From positions 4,603-68,602 of the forward strand of contig NZ_JBGVSA010000021.1 in NCBI RefSeq assembly GCF_041807905.1: DNA of 64,000 bases, in the 5' to 3' direction. The notes below the pieces were generated by a model. It did no database searches, was not told the DNA's origin, and saw nothing but the letters and a program-made list of their open reading frames with translations. Positions 56,596-64,000 of the stretch are shown here, one piece after another (the first letter of the stretch is position 1; every line of letters begins with the position of its first letter). Source of the stretch: JBGVSA01 sp041807905. Its GTDB lineage: Bacteria; Pseudomonadota; Gammaproteobacteria; Burkholderiales; Rhodocyclaceae. The translations under genes and the position numbers were made by a program.

Positions 56596-57876
56596 TTAGT
56601 GGAACAGTCGCGGCAGCGTCATCGACACGGCCGGGATGAAGGTCACGGCGAACATGGTCGCAGCCAGCGCCGTGTAGAACGGCAGGATGGACTTCATGAC
56701 CTTTTCGACCGAGATTTCACCGATCGCGCAACCGATGAACTGCGTGGTGCCCACCGGCGGCGTGTTCAGGCCGAGCGCGCAGTTGAGCAGCATCATGATG
56801 CCGAACTGCACCGGGTCCATGCCGTACTTCATGGCGATGGGCAGGAAGATCGGCGTGCACACCAGGATCGTCGGCGCCATGTCGAGGAACGTGCCCAGCA
56901 GGAACAGGATGATGTTGATCATGAAGAAGATCATCCAGGGGTTGCTGGTCATCGCGCCAAGCAGGTTGCCGGTCATTTCGGCGATCTGGTAGTAGGCGAT
57001 GAAGTAACCGAAGGTCGCCGAAATACCGATCAGCGCCAGCACCACGCCGGTCTTCTTCACCGTGTGCGCCAGAGCCTTCACGAACTGATCGAAGGTCAGG
57101 CTGCGGTACACCAGCGTGGTCAGCAGCAGTGCATACAGCACCGCGACGGAGGCCGACTCGGTTGCCGTAAACACGCCGGACAGAATACCGGCCACGATGA
57201 TCACCACCACGAACAGACCCGGCATGGCCGAACCCAGGGTGCGCCACACCTGCGACCAACCCGGGAACGTACCCGAGGGGTAGCCGCGCTTGATGGCAAC
57301 GTAATAGGCCGCCGCCAAGTTGCACACCATCAGGATCAGCGCCGGCACGATACCGGCCAGGATCAGCGAAGTCACCGAAGCCATGCCGCCGCACGCCAGC
57401 GTGTAGATGATGATGTTGTGCGACGTCGGCATCAGCGCGCCCACCAGTGCCGCGTGGGTCGTCACGTTCACCGCGTAGTCGGCGTCATAGCCTTCGCGCT
57501 TCATCGACGGGATCAGCACGCCGCCCATGGCCGACACGTCAGCCACCGGCGAACCGGACACGCCGCCGAACAGCGTACAGGCCACCACGTTCGCCATGCC
57601 CAGGCCGCCACGCACGTGGCCGATGATCGCCTTGGCAAAGTTGACGATGCGTTCGGCGATGCCACCCAGCAGCATCAGCTCACCGGCCATGATGAAGAAC
57701 GGGATGGCCAGGAACGTGAACACCTGCATGCCGCCGGTCATCTTCTGGAAGACCACGGCCATGGGCAGGCCTTCGTACAGGATCGTTGCCACCGCCGACA
57801 GACCGATGGCGAACACCACCGGCACGCCCAGGACAAGCGCGCCGAAGAAGCTCAAACAGAGAATTGTCAGTGCCAT
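56596..57876 (-). CDS. TRAP transporter large permease DctM (system 2)
   Basis: 426 residues, nearly identical to the DctM at 53409-54689. Conserved motifs are the same. The differing stretches are the loop 'FPGWSQVWRTLGSAMPG' and the helix 'IAEMTGNLLGAMTSNPW'. The start overlaps the dctQ stop by 10 bp, exactly as in system 1, so the two gene sets are a segmental duplication. Confidence 0.95.
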   Translation of the reverse strand: MALTILCLSFFGALVLGVPVVFAIGLSAVATILYEGLPMAVVFQKMTGGMQVFTFLAIPFFIMAGELMLLGGIAERIVNFAKAIIGHVRGGLGMANVVACTLFGGVSGSPVADVSAMGGVLIPSMKREGYDADYAVNVTTHAALVGALMPTSHNIIIYTLACGGMASVTSLILAGIVPALILMVCNLAAAYYVAIKRGYPSGTFPGWSQVWRTLGSAMPGLFVVVIIVAGILSGVFTATESASVAVLYALLLTTLVYRSLTFDQFVKALAHTVKKTGVVLALIGISATFGYFIAYYQIAEMTGNLLGAMTSNPWMIFFMINIILFLLGTFLDMAPTILVCTPIFLPIAMKYGMDPVQFGIMMLLNCALGLNTPPVGTTQFIGCAIGEISVEKVMKSILPFYTALAATMFAVTFIPAVSMTLPRLFH

Positions 57877-58355
57877 GACGGTTCAACCTCGGTGCCGCGT
57901 ACGAGCGCAATGATGTGTTCGATGGAGAACATGAAGATCAGAACGCCAGCGAGCGTGATCGGAATGTTGTAGAGACCTTCGGGCAGCGGCAGCGTCGGGA
58001 TGAGAATGTCCATCCCTTCGGACGCGAGGAACGCACCGTTGTAAGTCATGCAAAGGGCGAAGAACGCAACCAGACCGTGGATGAAGATTTCCAGCCAGGT
58101 CTTGTAGGGTTGCGGGCAGATCGCCAGCAGCGACTCCATGCCGATGTGGCCGGCGTCACGCACGCCCACGGCGGTACCGAACATGGTCACATACAGCACC
58201 AGCAACAGCGCCAGCGCTTCGGCCCAGGTCGGCGTGTCGTTGAGCACGTAGCGACCGAACACTTGATAGAGCACGCACAGAATGACGAGCCCGAGCCCGA
58301 CCGTCGCGATCTTCAGACAGACGCGCGAGATCGTTGCGCAGATCTTTGTATACAT
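57867..58355 (-). CDS. TRAP transporter small permease DctQ (system 2)
   Basis: 162 residues from the ATG of 'MYTKICATISRVCLKIATVG', with AAGGA upstream; a longer frame (8 more residues) is less likely since system 1 starts at the same Met. Four membrane helices. It differs from system 1 mainly near 'ASEGMDILIPTLPLPEGLYN'. Confidence 0.93.
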   Translation of the reverse strand: MYTKICATISRVCLKIATVGLGLVILCVLYQVFGRYVLNDTPTWAEALALLLVLYVTMFGTAVGVRDAGHIGMESLLAICPQPYKTWLEIFIHGLVAFFALCMTYNGAFLASEGMDILIPTLPLPEGLYNIPITLAGVLIFMFSIEHIIALVRGTEVEPSWH

Positions 58356-58391
58356 CTGCGGAATCCTTCCTTGAAACAAGGGGGGTAAAGA

Positions 58392-58414
58392 CCCGGCCGG
58401 AGAACCCGGCCGGG
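58392..58414 (-). terminator. Intercistronic hairpin between dctP and dctQ (system 2)
   Basis: CCCGGCCGG-AGAAC-CCGGCCGGG, a perfect 9-bp GC stem at the same operon position as the hairpin in system 1, but with a poor T-tract (TCTTT). It may act more as an mRNA stabiliser than as a terminator. Confidence 0.6.
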
Positions 58415-58442
58415 CGTGCTACTGCTTACTGGGCAGCGTTAA

Positions 58443-59414
58443 TTACTTGACGTCCTGAATCTGCTTGACCAGCGACTTCAGTTCCGGAGTGGTCATGAAT
58501 TTTTCATAGACGGGCTTCATGGCATCCTGGAATTGCTTCTTGTCGACGTCGACGATCTTGGCGCCGGCCTTGACGACGATGTCATACGATTGCTTCTCGC
58601 GCTCGTCCCAGAGCTTGCGCTGAACATCGGTCGACTCCTTGGCGGTCGCGGCGATCAGCTTTTGGTCGGCCGGCGTGAGCTTGTCCCAGATACGCTTGGA
58701 GAAGATCACCATTTCCGGGCTCATCAGGTGTTCCGTCTTGTTGTAGAACGGAGCCGACTCAAAGTGCTTGGCGCTTTCGTACGACGGGTAGTTGTTTTCC
58801 GCCGCGTCGATCAGGCCGGTGCGCAGGCCCGTGTAGACCTCGCCCATGGGCATCGGCGACGGGTTGGCACCCATGGCCTGAGCCATCGCCACCATCAGGT
58901 CGGACTGCTGAACGCGCAGCTTCATGCCCTTGGTATCGGCCAGCGTCTTGACTTCCTTCTTGGAGTAGATCGAACGCGTACCGCTATCGTAGTACGCCAG
59001 GCCGATGTAGCCCTTGGCATCGCACGAGTGCAGGATCTTCTCGCCAGCCGGGCTGGCAAGGGCCTTGTGCATATGGTCGACCGAGCGGAACAGGAACGGC
59101 AGGCTGGGCACCAGGGTTTCAGGGCAGATGTTGTTCATCAGGTTGCCCGGCACGCGTGCCATGGCCAGCGCGCCCATCTTCACTTGCTCGATCACTTCCT
59201 TCTCGGTACCGAGCGTACCGTTGGAGTAGACCTGCAGTTCGATACGCCCGTTGGACTTCTTGGCCAGCTGGTCGCTCATCCAGCGCAGCGCCTTGGTGTT
59301 GGGGTAATCCTCGCCCCAGATTTCGGATACTTTGAGAACGATCTTGTCAGCGGCAACGGCACCGTTCACCAGACCCACGGCCATCACGGCGGCCACCAGA
59401 TACTTCATACGCAT
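58443..59414 (-). CDS. TRAP transporter binding protein DctP (system 2), sugar-acid type
   Basis: 323 residues; the start at 59414 has GGAG 9 bp upstream (the ATG six bases later is the alternative). The signal peptide ends 'GAVAAD'. TRAP motifs are 'KGMKLRVQQSDLMVAMAQAMGA' (in outline) and 'GEVYTGLRTGLIDAAENN'. Ligand-pocket regions differ from system 1 (for example 'MARVPGNLMNNICPETLV' vs 'MVRVNISPLNNICPDTMV'), so a related but different acid is likely. Confidence 0.92.
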   Translation of the reverse strand: MRMKYLVAAVMAVGLVNGAVAADKIVLKVSEIWGEDYPNTKALRWMSDQLAKKSNGRIELQVYSNGTLGTEKEVIEQVKMGALAMARVPGNLMNNICPETLVPSLPFLFRSVDHMHKALASPAGEKILHSCDAKGYIGLAYYDSGTRSIYSKKEVKTLADTKGMKLRVQQSDLMVAMAQAMGANPSPMPMGEVYTGLRTGLIDAAENNYPSYESAKHFESAPFYNKTEHLMSPEMVIFSKRIWDKLTPADQKLIAATAKESTDVQRKLWDEREKQSYDIVVKAGAKIVDVDKKQFQDAMKPVYEKFMTTPELKSLVKQIQDVK

Positions 59415-59751
59415 CGATCTTGTCTCCATCAAATGCCGCTTGCACGGCTTCATGGTCATCACAAAAAGCGGGGGTGTCGCACAATGCTCCACGCGACGCG
59501 GATTAATTGTGCAGAAAAATTTCCGCAAACAATCCTTACAGACTGTTACGCGCGCCCATAAACTGCGCCTCTTTGCGAATTATCAAAATTGATTCAAAAC
59601 TGGCCCCCAAAGACCCTAGGGAAAGCCTGTATACAAGTGAGATTTACGATCCAAACATCAGAAACGGCTTCTGCGTGCATGAGAGATCGCTATCGTCAGC
59701 AGCACAATCTGACACGACGCAAGGCAAGTACAACACTCGCCTTCTAACTAG
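59415..59751. promoter_or_regulatory. 337-bp region upstream of TRAP operon 2
   Basis: A+T-rich promoter region for the minus-strand dctP. It contains a GntR/FCD-type palindrome, CTTGTATACAGG read on the minus strand (core TGTATACA, 59628-59635), and an inverted repeat GCACAAT...ATTGTGC (59483-59515 region). I see no gene in it. The SMP-30 gene that ends at 59752 reads toward it. Confidence 0.5.
59626..59637. promoter_or_regulatory. FCD-type GntR operator candidate
   Basis: CCTGTATACAAG contains the 8-bp palindrome TGTATACA; the TTGTATACAA form is a typical site of FCD-group sugar-acid regulators. An FCD regulator gene lies at 60746-61462. The site is over 200 bp upstream of the TRAP 2 binding-protein gene, so its target is uncertain. 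Confidence 0.4.
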
Positions 59752-60657
59752 TTAGTTATCGCGAAAGAACGCATCCGTCAGGCCTCGCACAGGCATTTCG
59801 GAAAGAAACACGGCCCCGGCCCAATCGTCGTTCTCCGTCTTGCGGGCGAGCGATGTGAGCAAGAGCGTGCTCATGGCAGCGCCGCCAAAGGCGGGCATGG
59901 TCGGCGTGCGGGTCGGCAGATCGAGCGTCGTGTCCAGCCTGCCGCTCGGGGTGAAGCGCAGCACGCATCCAGCGTCGATGGCGCAGATCCAGTAGCAGCC
60001 GTCGGCGTCCACCGCCGCTCCGTCGGGGCGGCCACCATACCTGGCCATGTCGATGAACACCCGTCTGTTCGATGGCACGCCTTCATCGATGTCGTAGTCG
60101 AACGCCCATACTGTGCGCGACTCGGCGGCGGCATCCGACAGGTACATGGTGCGGCCGTCGGGGCTGAAGGCCAGGCCATTCGGCACGGCAAGCCCATCGA
60201 TGCCGGTGCGCTGCAGGCCCCGTCCGTCGAGGCGCAGCATCTCGCCGACGGCACGCCGTTGCGGCCCCGTCAGGTGGGTGCCGACCCAGAACCGTCCTTG
60301 CCGATCGCAACGGCCGTCGTTGAAACGCATGCCGGCCAGCGGCATATCAAAGCTGGCAAGCCTGCGCAGCCGCACGCCCGCGTCGTCGTCCAGATCGACG
60401 GCGAAGATGCTCCGCTCGCAAGCGGCGATCAGTTCGCCCGCACCGGATCGGCGGGCGATGCAGCCGACGACTTCGGGCAGGCGCCACTGCGCCATCGCCC
60501 CGTCGGCCGGCCGAAAACGGTGGATGGTGGCGGCCGGGATATCGACCCAATAGAAAGCCTGATCGGCGGGATGCCATAGCGGGCTCTCGCCGGTTGCGCA
60601 TCGAAACTGCGGCGCAATGGCGGACTCCGGGCCCAAGGCCAGGCGGCGGGGGTTCAT
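59752..60657 (-). CDS. SMP-30/gluconolactonase-family lactonase
   Basis: 301 residues from the ATG with GGAG just upstream; a GTG 36 bp earlier is open but less likely. It forms a six-bladed propeller with the metal ligands in 'TGESPLWHP' (Glu24), 'MRFNDGRCDRQGRFWVGTH', 'VPNGLAFSPDG' (Asn) and 'PDGAAVDADGCYWI' (Asp). It hydrolyses sugar lactones to aldonates. The neighbouring dehydratase and TRAP importers fit a non-phosphorylative sugar-acid pathway. Confidence 0.92.
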   Translation of the reverse strand: MNPRRLALGPESAIAPQFRCATGESPLWHPADQAFYWVDIPAATIHRFRPADGAMAQWRLPEVVGCIARRSGAGELIAACERSIFAVDLDDDAGVRLRRLASFDMPLAGMRFNDGRCDRQGRFWVGTHLTGPQRRAVGEMLRLDGRGLQRTGIDGLAVPNGLAFSPDGRTMYLSDAAAESRTVWAFDYDIDEGVPSNRRVFIDMARYGGRPDGAAVDADGCYWICAIDAGCVLRFTPSGRLDTTLDLPTRTPTMPAFGGAAMSTLLLTSLARKTENDDWAGAVFLSEMPVRGLTDAFFRDN

Positions 60658-60745
60658 GTGCGGCTCCGGGGAGGGAATGTCGATCGCCGCCACTTCATTG
60701 CGTGACGGTCGTCTCAGTGACCGGCATGGCGCCGGTCAGCGCCTG

Positions 60746-61462
60746 CTATTGCGATTGCGGTCCTTCGAACAGGCGGCGCCGCGCGTTGCCCAGGTGCAGG
60801 CGCATGGCTTCCGCGGCATCGGTCGCCGAGCCTTTTTCGATGGCGGTAACGATCTCGCGATGCTCGGCCTGCACCAGCTCGCGGCGGCTACGGCTTTTTT
60901 CGAGCGACAGGCTGCGCGACAGTTGCATCGCCACGCGCATCTGATCGGCGATCATTTCCAGCGCCGTAACGAAAAAGACGTTCTGCGAGGCGCGCGCAAT
61001 GGACACATGGAAGTCGCGATCCTCGTCCACGCCGAGATCGGACTCGCGCACGCGGTCGAGCTGCTCCAGGGCACGGCGGATCTCTTCGAGGTCGCGCGGC
61101 GTGCGCAATTCAGCCGCCAGCCCGGCCGCTGCAGATTCCAGCGCGATACGGAAAGCGAAGCAGCGCTGCACATCGGCAAGGCTCTCGATGGGCGCGAAGC
61201 GCTTGATGTTGCGATCAGGCCGCCGCAGCACATAACTGCCCGAGCCGCGTCGAGACGCGATCAATCCATCCAGGCGCAGCCGCGACAGGGCCTCGCGCAC
61301 GGTCGGCCGCGACACGCCGTACTGTTGAGCCAGTTCGGTTTCGGTCGGAAGGCGGCTCTGCTCCGGATAGTCCCCATTGGACATCGCTTCGATGATGCCG
61401 GCATACACCGTATCGACGCGATTGACTCCTGCTGCTCTCTTGCCGGGCTGGTAATCGGCCAT
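60746..61462 (-). CDS. GntR-family (FCD) regulator of the sugar-acid cluster
   Basis: 238 residues. Winged helix at about 12-80 with 'RLPTETELAQQYGVSRPTVREALSRL', followed by an FCD domain (about 95-230) with metal-binding His/Asp candidates 'DEDRDFHVSIA' and 'EHREIVTAI'. FCD regulators of this group (DgoR, LldR, UxuR type) sense sugar acids. It is divergent from the dehydratase gene and upstream, on the same strand, of the lactonase gene, so it is likely the local repressor. Confidence 0.92.
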   Translation of the reverse strand: MADYQPGKRAAGVNRVDTVYAGIIEAMSNGDYPEQSRLPTETELAQQYGVSRPTVREALSRLRLDGLIASRRGSGSYVLRRPDRNIKRFAPIESLADVQRCFAFRIALESAAAGLAAELRTPRDLEEIRRALEQLDRVRESDLGVDEDRDFHVSIARASQNVFFVTALEMIADQMRVAMQLSRSLSLEKSRSRRELVQAEHREIVTAIEKGSATDAAEAMRLHLGNARRRLFEGPQSQ

Positions 61463-61734
61463 GTCGTCTCCCTATTTAGGTGCTCGAGGCGCTGAGCGTT
61501 CGGCGGATTTTGCCTGACACCTATTCGATTTGTAACCCACTCCGCAACAACCGCCGGATTCTACGTCATGGCGAGCAGCGCAACGCGCCGACATGCACCG
61601 GGGCCTGCGACATCGGCGATCGCAGCCGCACCAACCCACTATTTGGCGGGCGAACATCGCACCAGAATGCGTTTGACAAGCCCGACCCGCACCGACACCA
61701 TCGGCGCAGCGTTCCGCCACAATCCCGTCATACC

Positions 61735-63459
61735 ATGACCAAAAAGACCCCCGAACAGCTCCGCAGCCATCGCTGGTACGGCGCCAAGGATCTCCGCGCG
61801 TTCGGCCATCGCTCCCGCACCGCCCAGATGGGTTTCGAGCGCGGCGACTACGCCGGCAAACCCGTCATCGCCGTCGTCAACACCTGGAGCGACATCAACC
61901 CATGCCACAGCCACTTTCGCGTGCGGGCCGAAGAGGTCAAGCGCGGCATCTGGCAGGCGGGCGGATTCCCGGTCGAACTGCCTGCGATGTCATTGTCCGA
62001 GCCATTCCAGAAGCCCACGACGATGATGTACCGCAACCTGCTGGCGTTGGAGACCGAAGAACTCCTCCGCTCGCACCCGATCGACGGGGCCGTCCTCATG
62101 GGGGGCTGCGACAAGACCACCCCCGCGCTGATCATGGGCGCGCTCAGCATGGGACTGCCATTCATCTTCATGCCGGCGGGGCCGATGCTGCGCGGGCACT
62201 TCCGTGGGCAGACGCTGGGCTCGGGCTCCGACACCTGGAAGTACTGGGACAAGCTGCGCACCGGCGAGATCGACGAACCCACCTGGATGGAAGTCGAAGA
62301 AGGCATCGCCCGCACACCCGGACACTGCATGACCATGGGCACGGCGTCGACCATGACCAGCGCCGCCGAAGCGCTCGGCCTCACGCTGCCAGGCGCCGCG
62401 TCGATTCCGGCTGCGGACTCGGCCCACGCGCGCATGGCGACACAGACCGGACGCCGCATCGTCGACATGGTCTGGGAAGACCTCACGCCTGCGCGCATCC
62501 TGTCCGCCGACGCCTTCGACAACGCAGTGACCACCGTGCTGGCATTGGGCGGATCGACCAACTCGATCATCCACCTCGTCGCCATGGCCCGCCGCGCCGG
62601 CATCGATCTGACCGCAGAGCGCTTCGACGCACTGGCGCAGCGCACCCCCGTCATCGCCGACCTGCGACCGGCCGGCCGCTTCCTGATGGAAGACTTTTTC
62701 TGCGCAGGCGGATTGCGCGCGTTGCTGGCGCGCATCGCGCATCTGCTGGTACTCGACACCCCGACCGTCAGCGGCCATACGCTGGGCGAGAACATCGCCG
62801 GCGCAGACGTCTTCAATGACGAAGTCATCCGCCCGCTCGACAACCCGCTGGTCGAGCGCGACGGCATCGCCGTACTGCGCGGCTCACTGGCGCCCGATGG
62901 CGCTGTCATCAAACCACCCGCCGCGCAAGCGCACCTGCTGCGCCACACCGGCCCCGCCTTGGTTTTCAACGACTACAACGACATGGCCGTGCGTGTCGAC
63001 GACCCGGACCTGCCCGTCACCGCCGACACCGTCCTCGTCTTGCGCAACGCCGGCCCGCAAGGCGGCCCGGGCATGCCGGAATGGGGACAGTTGCCGATCC
63101 CGAAGAAGTTGCTGGCGCAGGGCGTGAAGGACATGGTGCGCATTTCGGATGCCCGCATGAGCGGCACCAGCTACGGCGCATGCGTTTTGCATGTCGCGCC
63201 GGAATCATGGATCGGCGGGCCGCTCGCGCTGGTTCGCGACGGAGACCTGATCTGTCTGGACGTACCGGCCCGGCGTCTCGATCTGTTGGTCGACGAAGGG
63301 GAACTGGCGCGCCGGAAAGCCGAATGGAAAGCGCCGGAGCCGCGTTATGCGCGGGGGTATGGGGCTTTGTTCGAGGGGCACATCACCCAGGCGAATGAGG
63401 GATGTGATTTTGATTTCCTGGAAGGGACGGCTCCGACGGAAGATCCGGAGATTCACTGA
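61735..63459 (+). CDS. IlvD/Edd-family sugar-acid dehydratase (L-arabonate dehydratase-like)
   Basis: 574 residues from the ATG at 61735; the longer open frame upstream is non-conserved. Cluster cysteines Cys57 (NPCHS), Cys125 (GGCDKT) and Cys198 (GHCMT) have the 68/73 spacing that I recall for the [2Fe-2S] L-arabinonate dehydratase of Rhizobium leguminosarum. Lys127 is the metal-ligand lysine. 'GPQGGPGMPEWG' and 'DARMSGTSYG' near the C-terminus carry the catalytic Ser region. It converts an aldonate to its 2-keto-3-deoxy acid. IlvD itself, for valine synthesis, is unlikely given its context. Substrate could be arabonate, xylonate, galactonate or similar. Confidence 0.92.
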   Translation: MTKKTPEQLRSHRWYGAKDLRAFGHRSRTAQMGFERGDYAGKPVIAVVNTWSDINPCHSHFRVRAEEVKRGIWQAGGFPVELPAMSLSEPFQKPTTMMYRNLLALETEELLRSHPIDGAVLMGGCDKTTPALIMGALSMGLPFIFMPAGPMLRGHFRGQTLGSGSDTWKYWDKLRTGEIDEPTWMEVEEGIARTPGHCMTMGTASTMTSAAEALGLTLPGAASIPAADSAHARMATQTGRRIVDMVWEDLTPARILSADAFDNAVTTVLALGGSTNSIIHLVAMARRAGIDLTAERFDALAQRTPVIADLRPAGRFLMEDFFCAGGLRALLARIAHLLVLDTPTVSGHTLGENIAGADVFNDEVIRPLDNPLVERDGIAVLRGSLAPDGAVIKPPAAQAHLLRHTGPALVFNDYNDMAVRVDDPDLPVTADTVLVLRNAGPQGGPGMPEWGQLPIPKKLLAQGVKDMVRISDARMSGTSYGACVLHVAPESWIGGPLALVRDGDLICLDVPARRLDLLVDEGELARRKAEWKAPEPRYARGYGALFEGHITQANEGCDFDFLEGTAPTEDPEIH

Positions 63460-64000
63460 TGGGCGGGTGATGCGCTCGCCCGCTTTTGGGGCGCGGCCTT
63501 GGTTGGCGCAATGCGCCTCCCAACGGTTCGTAAGTGCTGACGCAGACGCCCCGAAGACGCGCCTCAAGTAGTCGCGAATGGATTGATCAGCGTGCAGCGA
63601 GAATGGCTCCTTCCTGCTTGGGCCTCTGTTGCTCGACGGTAGCCTCGCCGAGGGGACTCTCTTGCGCAGTGCTTCGCTATTCTTGGGGCAGTCGCGACTG
63701 CTGATGCCCGACGGCCGGGAGTTCGCCCCGGCGGGCGAGTGACTTCTTTGTTATCGACAAAGAAGTCACCAAGAAAGCGACCCCTGCATCGCCGCCAGCC
63801 TGCGGCTGGTCCCCTGCGCTACTCGTCAAGTCAGGCGGCTGCGGAACTCGTCGCTACGCTCCTCAGACAGTCCTCGCCGACCCGCTACGCGGGCAACCTG
63901 ACTTGCCTGCGTTGCTCGGCGGCTCAAAAGGGGCCGGCCATAGCAAACACCTCGATATGCGTGGAGCTAGGGCCTCTTCATTGGGTGTGTCTCGCTGTGC
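63460..64000. repeat. 541-bp non-coding tail with repeat-like sequence and strong hairpin
   Basis: No open frame here has a ribosome binding site or recognisable domain. From about 63690 the sequence is of the kind I recall as repeated intergenic sequence in Burkholderiales: GTGACTTCTTTG-TTATCGA-CAAAGAAGTCAC (63739-63769), then a string of segments that translate to a proline/arginine-rich 'hypothetical protein'. Copy number cannot be judged from one window. Confidence 0.45.
63739..63769. terminator. Perfect 12-bp inverted repeat (terminator-like hairpin)
   Basis: GTGACTTCTTTG and CAAAGAAGTCAC are exact complements around a 7-nt loop. It is not followed by a clear T-tract, so termination is uncertain; it may be a structured repeat element. 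It lies about 280 bp after the dehydratase stop. Confidence 0.5.

Noticed and set aside
53232..57972. Two long plus-strand frames (529 and 507 residues), similar to each other, opposite the two dctM genes.
   Set aside because: Their similarity simply mirrors the duplication of the real dctM genes on the minus strand.

Overview
The window is about 65% GC and densely coded, with gene orders typical of a Burkholderiales betaproteobacterium: zapD with coaE, divergent lptFG and pepA-holC, ubiC-ubiA-ubiD, recG, and many LivK/TRAP transport clusters. The family is probably Burkholderiaceae (Pandoraea/Ralstonia/Burkholderia-like). The genus is a guess from gene content. I see no phage, insertion sequence or CRISPR array. 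Most of the window is chromosomal core with accessory catabolic islands.

Region 1 (1-10284) is the most distinctive part. Divergent operons carry, on the minus strand, a SnoaL-like protein, a PuuE/polysaccharide-deacetylase-like hydrolase, an amidase and a GntR/FCD regulator. On the plus strand they carry a LivK binding protein, LivH, one 849-residue protein fusing LivM, LivG and LivF, a DUF3225 (HpxZ/AtzH) protein and a gamma-glutamyltransferase-like HpxW homologue. The divergent promoter region has two sigma-54 -24/-12 elements, an NtrC-type site and a 12-bp palindrome that recurs at the GntR gene. I read this as a nitrogen-controlled, substrate-induced system for importing and hydrolysing a small amide or ureide.

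Region 2 (10304-23 kb) holds sensing and envelope genes: a PAS (Aer-like) chemoreceptor, a dCache chemoreceptor, a cupin, a GAF-GGDEF diguanylate cyclase, a pectate lyase lipoprotein with a long serine-rich linker, a possible SmpA-domain remnant, dmeF/dmeR metal efflux, tRNA-Phe, and an MHS-type MFS carrier with a large loop insertion beside a TctE/QseC-like two-component system.

Region 3 (24-46.5 kb) is mostly housekeeping: a [2Fe-2S] ferredoxin, a hydrolase, a GST, an ABC-2 exporter, cutA-dsbD-ridA, zapD, coaE, a SPOR protein, a MipA-like protein, lptG/lptF, pepA-holC, and ubiC-ubiA-(metallo-beta-lactamase-fold lipoprotein)-ubiD. It ends with a DsbA-like protein, recG and ridA.

Region 4 (46.6-53.3 kb) has a sulfonate/taurine-type ABC operon without an ATPase, preceded by a sigma-54 promoter and a receiver-less sigma-54 activator. 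A FUSC membrane protein and a small secreted protein follow.

Region 5 (53.4-63.5 kb) looks like sugar-acid catabolism: two tandem TRAP transporters with nearly identical DctM proteins but diverged binding proteins, an SMP-30 lactonase, an FCD regulator and an arabonate-dehydratase-like IlvD/Edd enzyme. With the pectate lyase this suggests use of plant-derived uronates or aldonates. The last 540 bp hold no convincing gene but contain a strong hairpin within repeat-like sequence.
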